Assembly (NCBI GenBank): GCA_036346225.1
Contig: JARFIW010000905.1
Coordinates: forward strand, 744,001-808,000
From: Platerodrilus igneus
Lineage: Eukaryota > Arthropoda > Insecta > Coleoptera > Lycidae
DNA: 64,000 nt
Direction: 5' to 3'
This document shows, one piece after another, positions 44,827 through 56,244 of the stretch. A model generated the notes under the pieces. The model was given only the letters and a program-made list of their open reading frames with translations. It was not told the origin of the DNA and did not search any database. Made by a program: the position numbers and the translations under genes. Position 1 is the first letter of the stretch. Every line of letters starts with the position of its first letter.

Positions 44827-46897
44827 ATATATATATTACTGTGCTTAGGTAGGCTTAGATAGGTGTAAAAAGGCCAAGCATTTATGTATTTATAGTTACC
44901 CTGTATATAAAAATTAATAATTTATTTAAAACACTTCAATATAATTAGAGTGGGATAAAATTACATATTATATTGTAGGTTTAATTAGTTTACGTTAATT
45001 TAGTACAAGAACAACAATTAAGATTGATGATAAAGTCAAAAATTGTGTACAAAGGTTGTTAGTGTTAAAGCTTTTCAGTATAAGAATCAAAAATTTAAGC
45101 ACGCTGCATTTAGTAAATACAGCATAAGTTAAAGCAGTTAACGAACGTTACAAGGTATAATATTGTAAACACGTTAAAATAGTCAAGGGTTTCATTGAAC
45201 AGACGTTGGGTAAATAAATGATTCTTGTAAAAGCTAGTAAATATTGAGAATATAATTCGAGGTAAATTGTGTTAACGGAAAAATGCAAGGCTAACAGCAA
45301 CGTTCTACCAGTTCAAGACAGATCAATAATATTAGACGACAGACAATATTTAATGCGTAACAGAGGCAGATGCAAGATATAAGTTGGTTAAAAGACAAAG
45401 ATTTTCAAACGCGTGTCAGACTAATATACTTTAAAAACCAATAAGAAGGACGAAAATGCAACATGTTTGTAGACGGTATTGTTTTTTCAAGGAGGACATA
45501 AAGAAAGGGAGAAATAACCGTGAACAATATAGCAATAGAGGAGCTACAAGCAAGACAGAAAACACAGGACAGAAAGATTTAACAAAAAGGCAGAAATAAC
45601 GTAGACACTTTAGGTAGGAAACGAAGATAAAGCTGAGAGATGTTATTATGAGGGTGCAAGGGAGATAATTGTATGAACGCGCATACGAGAGGTGTGATTG
45701 TATTTGTGTGGGTTGAACAAAAGGGTGGAAACTTTAAGAAATATATAGACGGTTGCAAGTTTAGATCGTTTTTCGCGGTAATAAAGTGTTTATGTTGACG
45801 ATTTTTGAGTTTTGTAAGACCGTGTGTGCACATGCAAGGTGATTTTGTAGAATTAAGTGGCCGTTGGCAGTTTTACATAGAATGGGTAAGAAAAATACAC
45901 GCAACTCAAGTGGGGCTGCGGTTATATAAGCGTTGCTGGAGTCACCATTCGCTCTCTCTTATTTTTCAAGACTACAGAAGTTTATCCTAGCTTCAAACCA
46001 CGTGACTAGTGCAGTCCAACTTAAAATTTACAAGTGTTTTTATGCACAAATAGGTGCAACTTACTTTAAACTGAGTGAACCGTAGTAAATCATAGTAATA
46101 CTTCAAGCAGGATGACTTTTAAGTAGAGAATTGTTTACGAATTGAATGAGGGTGCTTGTTGTACATTGAGTGGAAGAAGGGGTAATATTTGGACCTGGAG
46201 TAGCAGTCAAGAGGGATTGCTGAGGATTTGGAGTGAACAACGAGTTTGAGATGGGATTGCTGTTCAGAATGGAAGGCAGTAACATGGAGTGTTCCAGGTA
46301 CGTGCAGACATTTTGGAAGACATCTACAGAGGTGGTGAACTGGAAGAAGACTATCCAGGTAACAAAGTTTTTTTGTTGAAACTGTTGTGCTGGAGCTGAT
46401 TTATTTAAACCATTAGTGATTTGAGTTTTATTTGGTGAAAATTTTTATGAACCGAAAATTAATTTTATTAACATATGTAAAGGACATTTTTTTTTTATTA
46501 CAAATCTAAGGGTGTAAATGCTAGTATAATATTTTCACAGATGTGAGAGGTAAACGGGTCTTTAGTATGATTTTAAGTGCAAAATTTTGTGCACACATAT
46601 AAAAGCGTTTATACTAAGCTCACCATAGACCAGGGGAAAATAAATTAATGTTCTGAGATAGGCTCATCTACTTCGAAATATAACAATGAATGCAGTGGAG
46701 CATACATTCACTGGTGTATTTGGTTAATGATTTTATTACCAAGTATGGGTATGAAATGTTTAACATAGATAAATATTGTAAACATTGAGATTGTGTGGCA
46801 TGATTTCTAAGACAGTTTATTGCATTTTTATGACAGCCCAACTGTGGGGCACGAAGAAATAACCAAGGTTCCCGAGGGGTCATTGGGATACATAAAG
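44827..46897. repeat. Diverged leading unit of the 2.1-kb array
   Basis: No ORF. Shares scattered blocks with the units that follow (GATAAAGCT, an AG-rich leader, a promoter-like TTATATAAGCG at about 45919, CAGGTAA junctions near 46294 and 46360). Near 46831-46852 it has TGACAGCCCAACTGTGGGGC, similar to a tRNA-Lys primer site. Probably an older copy of the same LTR-like repeat. Confidence 0.45.
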
Positions 46898-48961
46898 GCA
46901 CAAGTTAACTCATAGGTTAAGAGCTATAGGATAATATAAAATAAATTTATTCGGGTAGGAAATTAGAATATTTTTAACAATTATTTTAGAGCTTAAGTAG
47001 TGTATAATAATGTAGGGTCAATTTAATTTAGCTAGAAATCATGTACATAGTACTTCTGTAAATATAGGGCTAAATAAATAATAATTGGGGTAAAATTATA
47101 ACGTATTTAAATTTGTAGTAAAGTATTACAGTATAATCTAAAAGCGTTAAGCATATGTTAAAATAACATTTCTATTTTCAAACGTAGAACCCAACACGTT
47201 TAAAACCGAACAAAACAACAAGGGGAGATATTATTTCTTGGTAACATGGCAACAATCAAAATTTAATTGGTTATTGAAAAAGAACAGCCGTTGAAATTAA
47301 TGCAGTCAATTGGTAACAAGGACAAAAGCAAAATTACACAATATTAATGTAAACGCGGTTTGTTGGTTAAAATATTGATTTTAATCTTGGAGGTAGTATA
47401 GGATGAAACCAAGAAAAGACCAAGATAGAATAAAAATGTATTGAGTACAAGAGAGATGTATATAATTAATTCAGAGGTAGTATAGTAGGGAGACAAATAA
47501 AATCAATAATTTCAAGGATAGTTAGAGACAAACTCGCGTCGGTTAAAAAGTGAGAGAAAGGAGCCAAGCAAGGTTATTCGTGTAAATTGGACAAAAAGGG
47601 CAGATATTCAGTGGATGGAGGCATATGTGTGAGATAAAGCTATAGATACAAGGGAGTTGAAAGATGTTTGTTTAAGTTGAAGGCGTGGATGAATTGCAAA
47701 GAAGAAGCTAAATTCGGAGAATTATAAGTGACGGTTGACAGTTTTGAAAGCGGTTTACCGAGTATTGACGTATTTGTTATGAAAATTCTGAAGAAATCGA
47801 TGTTCGTTAGAGCTTCTTCGTAGAAACAGAGGACGGTTAAAAAACAATTTCAAAAATTATAGGAATGGGTACACAAGTGTACGTGCTATTTGCAAATAGG
47901 GAGGGGGCCGAATTCTTACTTATTTAAAGATTAGCAGAGAGGGGCCGAGCTCTCTTTGATTTCATCCATCATTCATGATAGATATAGTTACTTGCAAGTG
48001 AATTAGTGCAGTATAGTACAAGTTTATGTAGATGCTAATAGAGCATCTTGTTGTTAAAACGCTAAAGTGGTATGTAAGTACAAAGCTTATTATTTTAGTA
48101 TTGGAATGCACGGAAGTATTAGAATTTGAAATTGTTTGAATGATGGAAAAAGCGATGTTTGAGTAATAAAAGTTATTTTGGAATAAGAAGAACGAAATTT
48201 TGGAATTGGAATTTTTGGGTTGGATGCATGGCAGATATGGTGATTCGACCGAGGAGTTGATTGATGGACTGGAAACCTACTAGACGGCAGCATCTCCAAG
48301 GGACTAGTGATGGATCACATTTAGAAGATAGAAACCAGGTAAGCTATAGAATAGAATATTGAGTTGTGAATATTTTCATGGTGTTTGTGATTATTTGGAT
48401 TTGTGCTTTGGTGTGTTTTTATTAGTATTTGATATTTTATAAACAGACATTTATGGGACTTAAAAAGGAAATTGATTTTTAAAAATTAATGAATTTGCAG
48501 ATCACCAGATGTTGTAAAGAGATAGACAGGCTTATTGATATTTGGTACTGCTGGAAATTTATATTCACAGTTGTAAAGTTTTACTATGGGCTCATGCTAA
48601 GACACCGGGTTAAAAGGTTATCGATTTTTTTTATTATTGTTATAAAATTATTGACCATTATGAATGTACATAAAAGAATGGTGTTTATAAAATATAATAT
48701 GTATCTAATTTAAATAGAGTGTTATATATTTGGTTAATTGAGTTATTTTTGAGTGTATAAGTGGAGTGAATTTCTATTTTTATTTCAGCATGGTGATATT
48801 GAGCGGGAGTTAGTAGATTTAACAAGTAGGTGTCAATATTAATTTAGAAAGTTTGAGCAAATAGGAATTAGTAGGAGAGCAGCCGAGGGCGATTCAAGGG
48901 AAACTACACAGCTATTATGACAACCCAACATTGGGCACGTTTTAAAAGTGAAACATCACAG

Positions 48962-49006
<45 letters not shown>

Positions 49007-49043
49007 GTATTGTGTGATTAAGTTGTCATTGGAATATATAAGA
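46898..49043. repeat. Tandem unit 1 (2146 bp)
   Basis: Begins at GCACAAGTTAACTCATAGG. Direct repeat of units 2 and 3. No ORF. It ends with a decayed primer-site-like CCCAACATTGGGCACG (about 48925) and a TA microsatellite at 48963-49000. Confidence 0.8.
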
Positions 49044-51100
49044 GCACAAATGAACTCATAGGTTGAGAGTTATTGGATAAGATAAAATAAATTTATTCAG
49101 TTAGGGAGTTAGAATATCTTTTAACAATTATTTTGTTAGCTTAAGTAGTGTATAATAATGTAGGGTCAATTTAATTTAGCTAAGGATAATGTAACATAAT
49201 ACTTGTGTAAATATAGGGCATAATAAGTAATAATTGGGGTAAAATTATTCTAACGTATTTAAATTTGTAGTGAAGTATTATATGACAATCTAAAAGCGTG
49301 AAGCAGGTGGTAAAATAACATTTCTATTTTCAAACGTAAAACCCAACACGTATAAAACAAAACAACAAGGGGAGATAGTATTTCTCGGTAAGCGTAGCAA
49401 CAAACAAACTTTTATAGGTTATTGGAAAAGAACAGCCGTTGGAATTAATGTAAACGCGGTTTGATGGTTAAAATATTGATTTCAATCTTAAAGGTAGTAT
49501 AACAGAGAACCAAGAAAAGACCAAGATAGAATAAAAATGTACCGAGTACAAAAGAGATGCATATAATTAACTTGGATACAGTATAGTTGGGATACTTGAA
49601 TAAAATAATAATTTCAAGGATATTTAGAAGCAAGCACGCGTCTGTTAAACGGTGCGAGAATGGAGCCAAGCAAGGTGATTGGTGTAAGTTGTACAAGAAG
49701 AGCAGAGATTCAGCTGATGGAGGCATATGTGTGAGATAAAGCTATAGATACAAGGGAGCTGAAGGATGTTTGTTCGAGTTAAAGACGTAAATAAATAGAA
49801 AAGTAGAGGCTAAATTAGAACGGCTGTTGACAGTTTTGAAGCGATATACCGAGAATTGTTTTATTCGTTATGAAAATTTACGAGAAACCGAGGTTCGTTA
49901 GGGGTTTTTCGCTGGAACTCCGGAGGTTGGAAAACAATTTCAAGAATTATAGAAACGGGTATACAAGCGTACGTGCCAATTTGAAATAGGGAGGTTGGGA
50001 GTCGAGTTTTACTTATTTAATCACTGTCAGAGAGGGCCCGAGCTCTCTTTGATTTCATCCATCATTTGTGATAATAGTTACTTTCAAGTAAACTAAGTGC
50101 AATTTAATAAAAATTTATGCAGAAGCTAATAAAGCATCTTTTCATTAAAACGTTGAAGTGGTATGTAAGTACAAAGCTTATTATTTTGGTATTGTAATGC
50201 ACGGAAGTATTAGAATTTGAAATTGTTTGGATAATGAAATAAAGCGATGTTTGAATAATAAAAGTTAATTTTGGAGATTGGAATTTTTGGATTGGAAATT
50301 GTAAACAGGGCATGTATGGCCGATACGGTAATTCGACCGGGGAGTTAGCTAATGGACTGCGAACCTACTAGACGACAGCATCTCCAAGGAGCTAGGAGGT
50401 GGAGCACATTTAGGAAATAGCAACCAGGTAGGCGATAGAATAGACCATTGAGCGGTGAATATTTTTCTGGTGTTTGTGATTATTTGAATTTGAGTTTTGA
50501 TATATTTTTATTATTATTTGATATTTTATGAACAGACATTTATGGGACTTTAAAAGGAAATTGATTTTTAAAAATTAATGAATTTGCAGATCACCAGATG
50601 TTGTAAAGAGATATAGAAGGCTTATTGATATTTGGTAGTGCTGGAAATTTATATTCACAGTTGTAAAGTTTTACTATAAGCTCATGCTTAGACACCGGGT
50701 TAACGTAAGGTATGAAGAACGCCCCCTTACGTTACTAAAAATATGTGTTTAAAAGGTTATCGATTTTCATTATTATTGTTATAAAATTATTGACCATTAT
50801 GAATGTACATAAAGGAATGGTGTTTATAAAATATAATATGTATCTAATTTAAATAGAGTGTTATATATTTGGTTAATTGAGTTATTTTTGAGTGTATAAG
50901 TGGAGTGAATTTCTATTTTTATTTCAGCATGGTGATATTGAGCGGGAGTTAGTAGATTTAAAAAGTAGGTGTCAATATTAATTTAGAAAGTTTGAGCAAA
51001 TAGGAATTAGTAGGAGAGCAGCCGAGGGCGATTCAAGGGAAACTACACAGCGATTATGACAACCCAACATTGGGCACGTTTTAAAAGTGAAACATCACAG

Positions 51101-51141
<41 letters not shown>

Positions 51142-51178
51142 GTATTGTGTGATTAAGTTGTCATTGGAATATATAAGA
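49044..51178. repeat. Tandem unit 2 (2135 bp)
   Basis: Begins GCACAAATGAACTCATAGG. Contains a 48-bp insertion flanked by TTAA at about 50700-50751 that unit 1 lacks, and a TA tract at 51103-51134. Confidence 0.85.
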
Positions 51179-52908
51179 GCACAAATGAACTCATAGGTTG
51201 AGAGTTTTTGGATAAGATAAAATAAACTTATTCAGTTAAGGAGTTGGAATATTTTTTAACAATTATTTTTTTAGCTTAAGTAGTGTATAATAATGTAGGG
51301 TCAATTTAATTTAGCTAAGGATAATGTAACATAATACTTGTGTAAATATAGGGCATAATAAGTAATAATTGGGGTAAAATTATTCTAACGTATTTAAATT
51401 TGTAGTGAAGTATTATATGACAATCTAAAAGCGTGAAGCAGGTGGTAAAATAACATTTCTATTTTCAAACGTAAAACCCAACACGTATAAAACAAAACAA
51501 CAAGGGGAGATAGTATTTCTCGGTAAGCGTAGCAACAAACAAACTTTTATAGTTTAATGGAAAAGAACAGCCGTTGGAATTAATGTAAACGCGGTTTGTT
51601 GGTTAAAATATTGATTTCAATCTTAAAGGTAGTATTAGAGAGAACCAAGAAAAGACCAAGATAGAATAAAAATGTATCGAGTACGAAAGAGATGCATATA
51701 ATTAACTTGGATACAGTATAGTTGGGAAACTTGAATAAAATCAATAATTTCAAGGATATTTAGAAGCAAGCACGCATCTGTTAAACGGTGGGAGAATGGA
51801 GCCAAGCAAGGTGATTGGTGTAAGTTGTACAAGAAGAGCAGAGATTCAGCTGATGGAGGCATATGTGTGAGATAAAGCTATAGATACAAGGGAGCTGAAG
51901 GATGTTTGTTCGAGTTAAAGACGTAAATAAATGGAAAAGTAGAGGCTAAATTAGAACGGCTGTTGACAGTTTTAAAGCGATTTACCGAGAATTGTTTTAT
52001 TCGTTATGAAAATTTACGAGAAACCGAGTTTCGTTAGGGGTTTTTCGCTGGAACACCGGAGGTTGGAAAACAATTTCAAGAATTATAGGAACGGGTATAC
52101 AAGCGTACGTGCCAATTTGAAATAGGGAGGTTGGGAGTCGAGTTTTACTTATTTAATCACTGTCAGAGAGGGCCCGAGCTCTCTTTGATTTCATCCATCA
52201 TTTGTGATAATAGTTACTTTCAAGCGAACTAAGTGCAATTTAATAAAAATTTATGCAGAAGCTAATAAAGCATCTTTTCATTAAAACGTTAAAGTGGTAT
52301 GTAAGTACAAAGCTTATTATTTTGGTACTGTAATGCACGGAAGTATTAGAATTTGAAATTGTTTGGATAATGAAATAAAGCGATGTTTGAATAATAAAAG
52401 TTAATTTTGGAGATTGGAATTTTTGGATTGGAAATTGTAAACAGGGCATGTATGGCCGATACGGTAATTCGACCGGGGAGATGATGGACTGGAAACCTAC
52501 TAGACGACAGCATCTCCAAGGAGCTAGATGGTGGAGCACATTTAGGAGATAGCAACCAAGTAGGCGATAGAATAGACCATTGAGCGGTGAATATTTTTCT
52601 GGTGTTTGTGATTATTTGAATTTGATATATTTTTATTATTATTTGATATTTTATGAACAGACATTTATGGGACTTTAAAAGGAAACTGATTTTTAAAAAT
52701 TAATGAATTTGCAGATTACCAGATGTTGTAAAGAGATATAGAAGGCTTATTGATATTTGGTAGTGCTGGAAATTTATATTCACAGTTGTAAAGTTTTACT
52801 ATGAGCTCATGCTAAGACACCGGGTTAACGTAAGGTATGAAGAACGCCCCCTTACCTTAATAAAAATATGTGCTTAAAAGGTTATTGATTTTCATTATTA
52901 TTGTTATA
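51179..52908. repeat. Tandem unit 3, truncated (1730 bp)
   Basis: Closer to unit 2 than to unit 1 and carries the same 48-bp insertion. Similarity stops abruptly at about 52908 after TTATTATTGTTATA. Confidence 0.85.
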
Positions 52909-53747
52909 TTTATGTTTGAAATTGTAATTTTTACTAAATTGTTGTTTACTTACCTCTGTAATAGATCAGCTCACTTGCACAATTTTTACACTTTTTAAAA
53001 TGATTTGCGTTTACTTTCATATGACTGGTTACGTAAATATTTTAGCACTTCTGAGTATCGTGGTAGCCCAGTTTAAAATGTATACTAACTCGTCGCTCAA
53101 TTGTTATCGTATTTATAGGCCCTACCTCTTGTTTTCTATTCGTTGTTTCACAAGTTGGGGCGATACCTTTTGCGTTTATCTTTTGTGTACTCCGGGAATT
53201 TTGCCAATTGTATAGTTCAAATACGTGGATGAACGCTTAAAATGTCACGTATTCATTTACATACCATGATGTTTAATAGAGAAATTCCACGAATTTCTGT
53301 TTATTAAGTCACGTATTCATTGTTATTTGCTTATTCTATTTAAACCAAAATAAATTTAGTGTTTGTTTATTTCCTAGTAAATTGGATTTTTGAACAAATG
53401 TAATAATTTATGTCACGTACGATTTATTTAAATAATGCATAATTTTAGCCTGTGTACACGATAATATATTTATCAAGCCAATTCATATAGGTTTTCCATT
53501 GATTTAATTTTTGATGCATTTCGTTACGTTTTTAAATCTTACTTGTGCTGGTAACTACTCCTGGATATTTCTATTTCTTATGCGTTTAATCTCTTGTACT
53601 TTTATATAGAGTGTGCTCTCAAATAAAAATATGTATTATTTACTCTTAGAATATCTGTAATTATGTGCTTTTGTTAACTGGAAGTTTTTTTATTTATTCT
53701 ACGACCCCTGTGACTTAACCTACCCCTAAACTACCTTATAATTATAG

Positions 53748-53748
<1 letters not shown>
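52909..53748. other. Unassigned non-coding stretch
   Basis: AT-rich, no supported gene. The word GTCACGTA(T/C)...ATTT recurs three times (about 53244, 53310, 53412) without clear structure. Confidence 0.4.
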
Positions 53749-53781
<33 letters not shown>

Positions 53782-53786
53782 GTATA
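53749..53786. repeat. (TA)n microsatellite
   Basis: TA tract directly left of the MITE. Confidence 0.9.
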
Positions 53787-53788
53787 TA

Positions 53789-54235
53789 CAGGTTGGCATA
53801 AGTTTTATGTCGTTAAATTTAGGAGGTGGTAGAGATTGATTAGCTAACTTTTAGGACTGCTTTTTTGTCATATGCTTTTAAAAAATACTTATGTATACTA
53901 GTGCTATCCTTAATCACAACACGCACTAATATAATTTCACAATAAGTGTTCGAAATTTCTACCGTTTCTGCAAGTTCTCTAATTTAATTCACTAATTTAA
54001 GTTTGCTAAAGGTCACAGCATAATTGGTGTACTTTAAAGCATGAAGTAATTGTATATTTTATTTGTGACCTAAGTCAACATTGCAGAGGTTTTAAAACAA
54101 TTTTAATACTTTTTTGTGCGTCCATTTGTAGCTAAACTGTTTGCTTTTTATATCCCAGGTTTATTAACAATTTTTGTTTGTCTTACCGGTTTTTACACCC
54201 CGTTTAAATTAATGACATAAAACGAATGCCACCCT
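53789..54235. mobile_element. TA-flanked MITE with terminal inverted repeats
   Basis: 447 bp. Left end CAGGTTGGCATAAGTTTTAT and right end, inverted, CAGGGTGGCATTCGTTTTAT match at 16 of 20 positions; similarity extends about 30 bp. Both sides are flanked by TA (53787-53788, 54236-54237), as expected for a Tc1/mariner-type target. No transposase. Family not named. Confidence 0.7.
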
Positions 54236-54401
54236 GTATGTATATATACGGGGTTTTTTGAACCATTGAAAAAGGCTGAAACGTACGGCCGAAACGTATA
54301 GTGGAATTGTTATGCAAAAAGTAAAGATGGCATAGATTTGTATTTTTCATATATATTTTTTCAAGTTAAATGACTTTAAAACACAAGAAAAACATACATT
54401 T

Positions 54402-54459
<58 letters not shown>

Positions 54460-54471
54460 CATATACATATT

Positions 54472-54552
<81 letters not shown>

Positions 54553-54835
54553 AAATGTATGTTTTCTTGTGTTTTAAAGTCATTTAACTTGAAAAAATAT
54601 ATGAAAATAAAATCTATGCCATCTTTACTCACTAACTTCGGACCGTACGTTTCATTCAATGGTTCAAAACCCGCAATTACATCAGGTGGCATTCGTTTAT
54701 GTCAGTTAATTTAAACGATGTAAAACCGTAAGACAAACAAAATTGTTAATTAAACCTGGGATATAAAAGCAAACAGTTTATACAAATGGAGCACAAAGTA
54801 TTAAATTGTTTTAAGACCTCTGCAAGTCATAGCAA

Positions 54836-54842
<7 letters not shown>
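54057..54842. repeat. Large imperfect palindrome around a TA core
   Basis: The left arm (54057-54412) and right arm (54541-54842) are inverted copies with small indels. Between them lies about 130 bp of nearly pure TA repeats with a short CATATTCATAC interruption. The right arm repeats the 3' end of the MITE in the opposite direction plus the sequence beyond it. Confidence 0.8.
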
Positions 54843-54867
<25 letters not shown>

Positions 54868-54872
<5 letters not shown>

Positions 54873-55204
54873 GAAAGTAGGATTAATGAGTCTTAAATTA
54901 ATACAAAGTAGAAAGGAATTATTGGCAAGTGACTCAAATTCAGCCACGAGCGCATCCTGTCGACGCGTTTCGCCCTAATTGAGGATCATCAGGACTGGAG
55001 TAGCAAAGTTGTAATATTTAATACAGACACCTTATGAGAAGTACAGCATCCCCTAGCTCACAATTTGTGTCTTCGTGTCGATTCACCTGACATCGCAGGT
55101 TTTTAGCAACAGTCGGCATGGAGGAGATCCGGCTCAACTGCCTTTCTCCATAGCCAAAAGTTATAATTTAAAAGAAAAGTAGGATTAATGAGTCTCAAAT
55201 AAAT
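54868..55204 (-). mobile_element. Short element or terminal repeat carrying a hammerhead motif
   Basis: Two direct repeats of about 35 bp (54868-54902 and 55170-55204, sharing AGTAGGATTAATGAGTCT) bound a 302-bp period. A hammerhead-like ribozyme lies inside on the minus strand. Candidates are a retrozyme-like non-autonomous element or a fragment of a Penelope-like element terminal repeat; both are known to carry hammerheads. No protein is encoded. Confidence 0.5.
54954..54999 (-). ncRNA. Hammerhead ribozyme motif
   Basis: Minus strand: stem I TCCaGTC, core CTGATGA (54992-54986), stem II TCCTCAATTAGGGC, core GAAA (54971-54968), a very short stem III (AC-GC-GT), cleavage triplet GTC, then the stem I partner GACaGGA. 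Predicted cleavage lies between 54962 and 54961. All core nucleotides of the hammerhead consensus are present. A two-base-pair stem III is known for hammerheads of Penelope-like elements and retrozymes, which usually work as dimers. Confidence 0.7.
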
Positions 55205-55430
55205 CATTTATAAATAATAATAAATAAAATATATATAAAATATACTAGGCTCGCCGAACAGGATATGAACTAAGGCAATGACTTGATTTGGAATATAGAC
55301 AAAATAATAATTAATGGTTTATCTTAGTCAAGTAAATTTTAAAAGCAAAACTGGAACGTAACAAGTTGATTAAATTAAGGAAATTTGGTTTCTGGCAACA
55401 GTTTTTATGTCATTCTGGTTGTCAATGGAA

Positions 55431-55643
55431 TTATAGTATTGCATTGTCGTATCGCTCAGCATCTTGGTTATCTAAATTATCGGTGATAACTTTTATAAAA
55501 TTACCTAATCCATTAGTAAGTCCTCTTTTCCGTCTTGTGGTTTGGTCTATCGGTATCAATCGATTGAATTTGTCATTCGTGTTCTTTAGGATATTTTCCA
55601 TTATACTTTTACTTAAGCTTTTCTGTCGCATAGTAGTTTTCAA
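55431..55643 (-). pseudogene. env: Env fragment with furin-like site
   Basis: About 70 codons. It contains RRKRGLTNGLGNFIK, i.e. a basic cleavage site followed directly by a Gly-rich hydrophobic stretch typical of the fusion-peptide region in errantivirus and baculovirus-F-like envelopes. DNLDNQDAERYDNAI follows. Similarity can be followed a little further downstream in another frame. The frame opens with no clear start and the protein is far from complete. This is an old, non-functional copy. Confidence 0.65.
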
Positions 55644-56244
55644 ATTTGGCTGTGTTCATTAATTCTTTTAGTCTGTTATAATTATCTCTAATTATACAAA
55701 ATTCTCGTTTTAATTCAGTTAAATCAAATTCATGTGCGAAAGTCTAATAGTCTACTGCGTTCTGCATACTTCCCAATTATACTGGTAATATACCGCTGTT
55801 GTTTTTATGTCTTCTATTACTATTTCGTTGTCGTCAATTCTACCTGGGCGAAGGTTGGCGGCAAGGGCGATGGCTGTCCATCTGAAATTACAGGGTGTCT
55901 TAAGTTCTTTAAATCCTTATGGTTTTTTGTTGTCAACTACTGCTACACATTTATCTGAAGTCTTTTTGATTTTAAGTGGACCTAAATTTCTAAGGGCCGT
56001 TTTGTGTCGTTTACTTTTAAAATTTTTTTCATAAACCGTTTGTCTTACTGCAAATTTGATTATATAATCGTTTATTTTTGACGTTATTATAAGTGATTTC
56101 TAATTTTTTTCTGTTGGTATACGTCTTTATTGTATTGTATGTCAGAAGGGTTGCTAGAGTCTGAATATCCTAATGTTAATTCGAGGCTTGTAAAGTGAGT
56201 TGAAGAATGAATTGTGTTGTTATATGCAATTAGGGCATATGACA

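Noticed and set aside
45579..52555. Short ORFs across the tandem array (for example 49445-49726 and 51635-51862 minus)
   Set aside because: They change between units, have no domains and are frameshifted from unit to unit; they are repeat-derived noise.
54268..54296. Second hammerhead in the palindrome arm (GGC...GGCCGAAACG)
   Set aside because: The CTGATGA core is replaced by ATTGAAA-like sequence, so it is at most a decayed remnant.
54370..54714. Three overlapping ORFs rich in Ile-Tyr repeats
   Set aside because: They are translations of the TA core of the palindrome and its arms.
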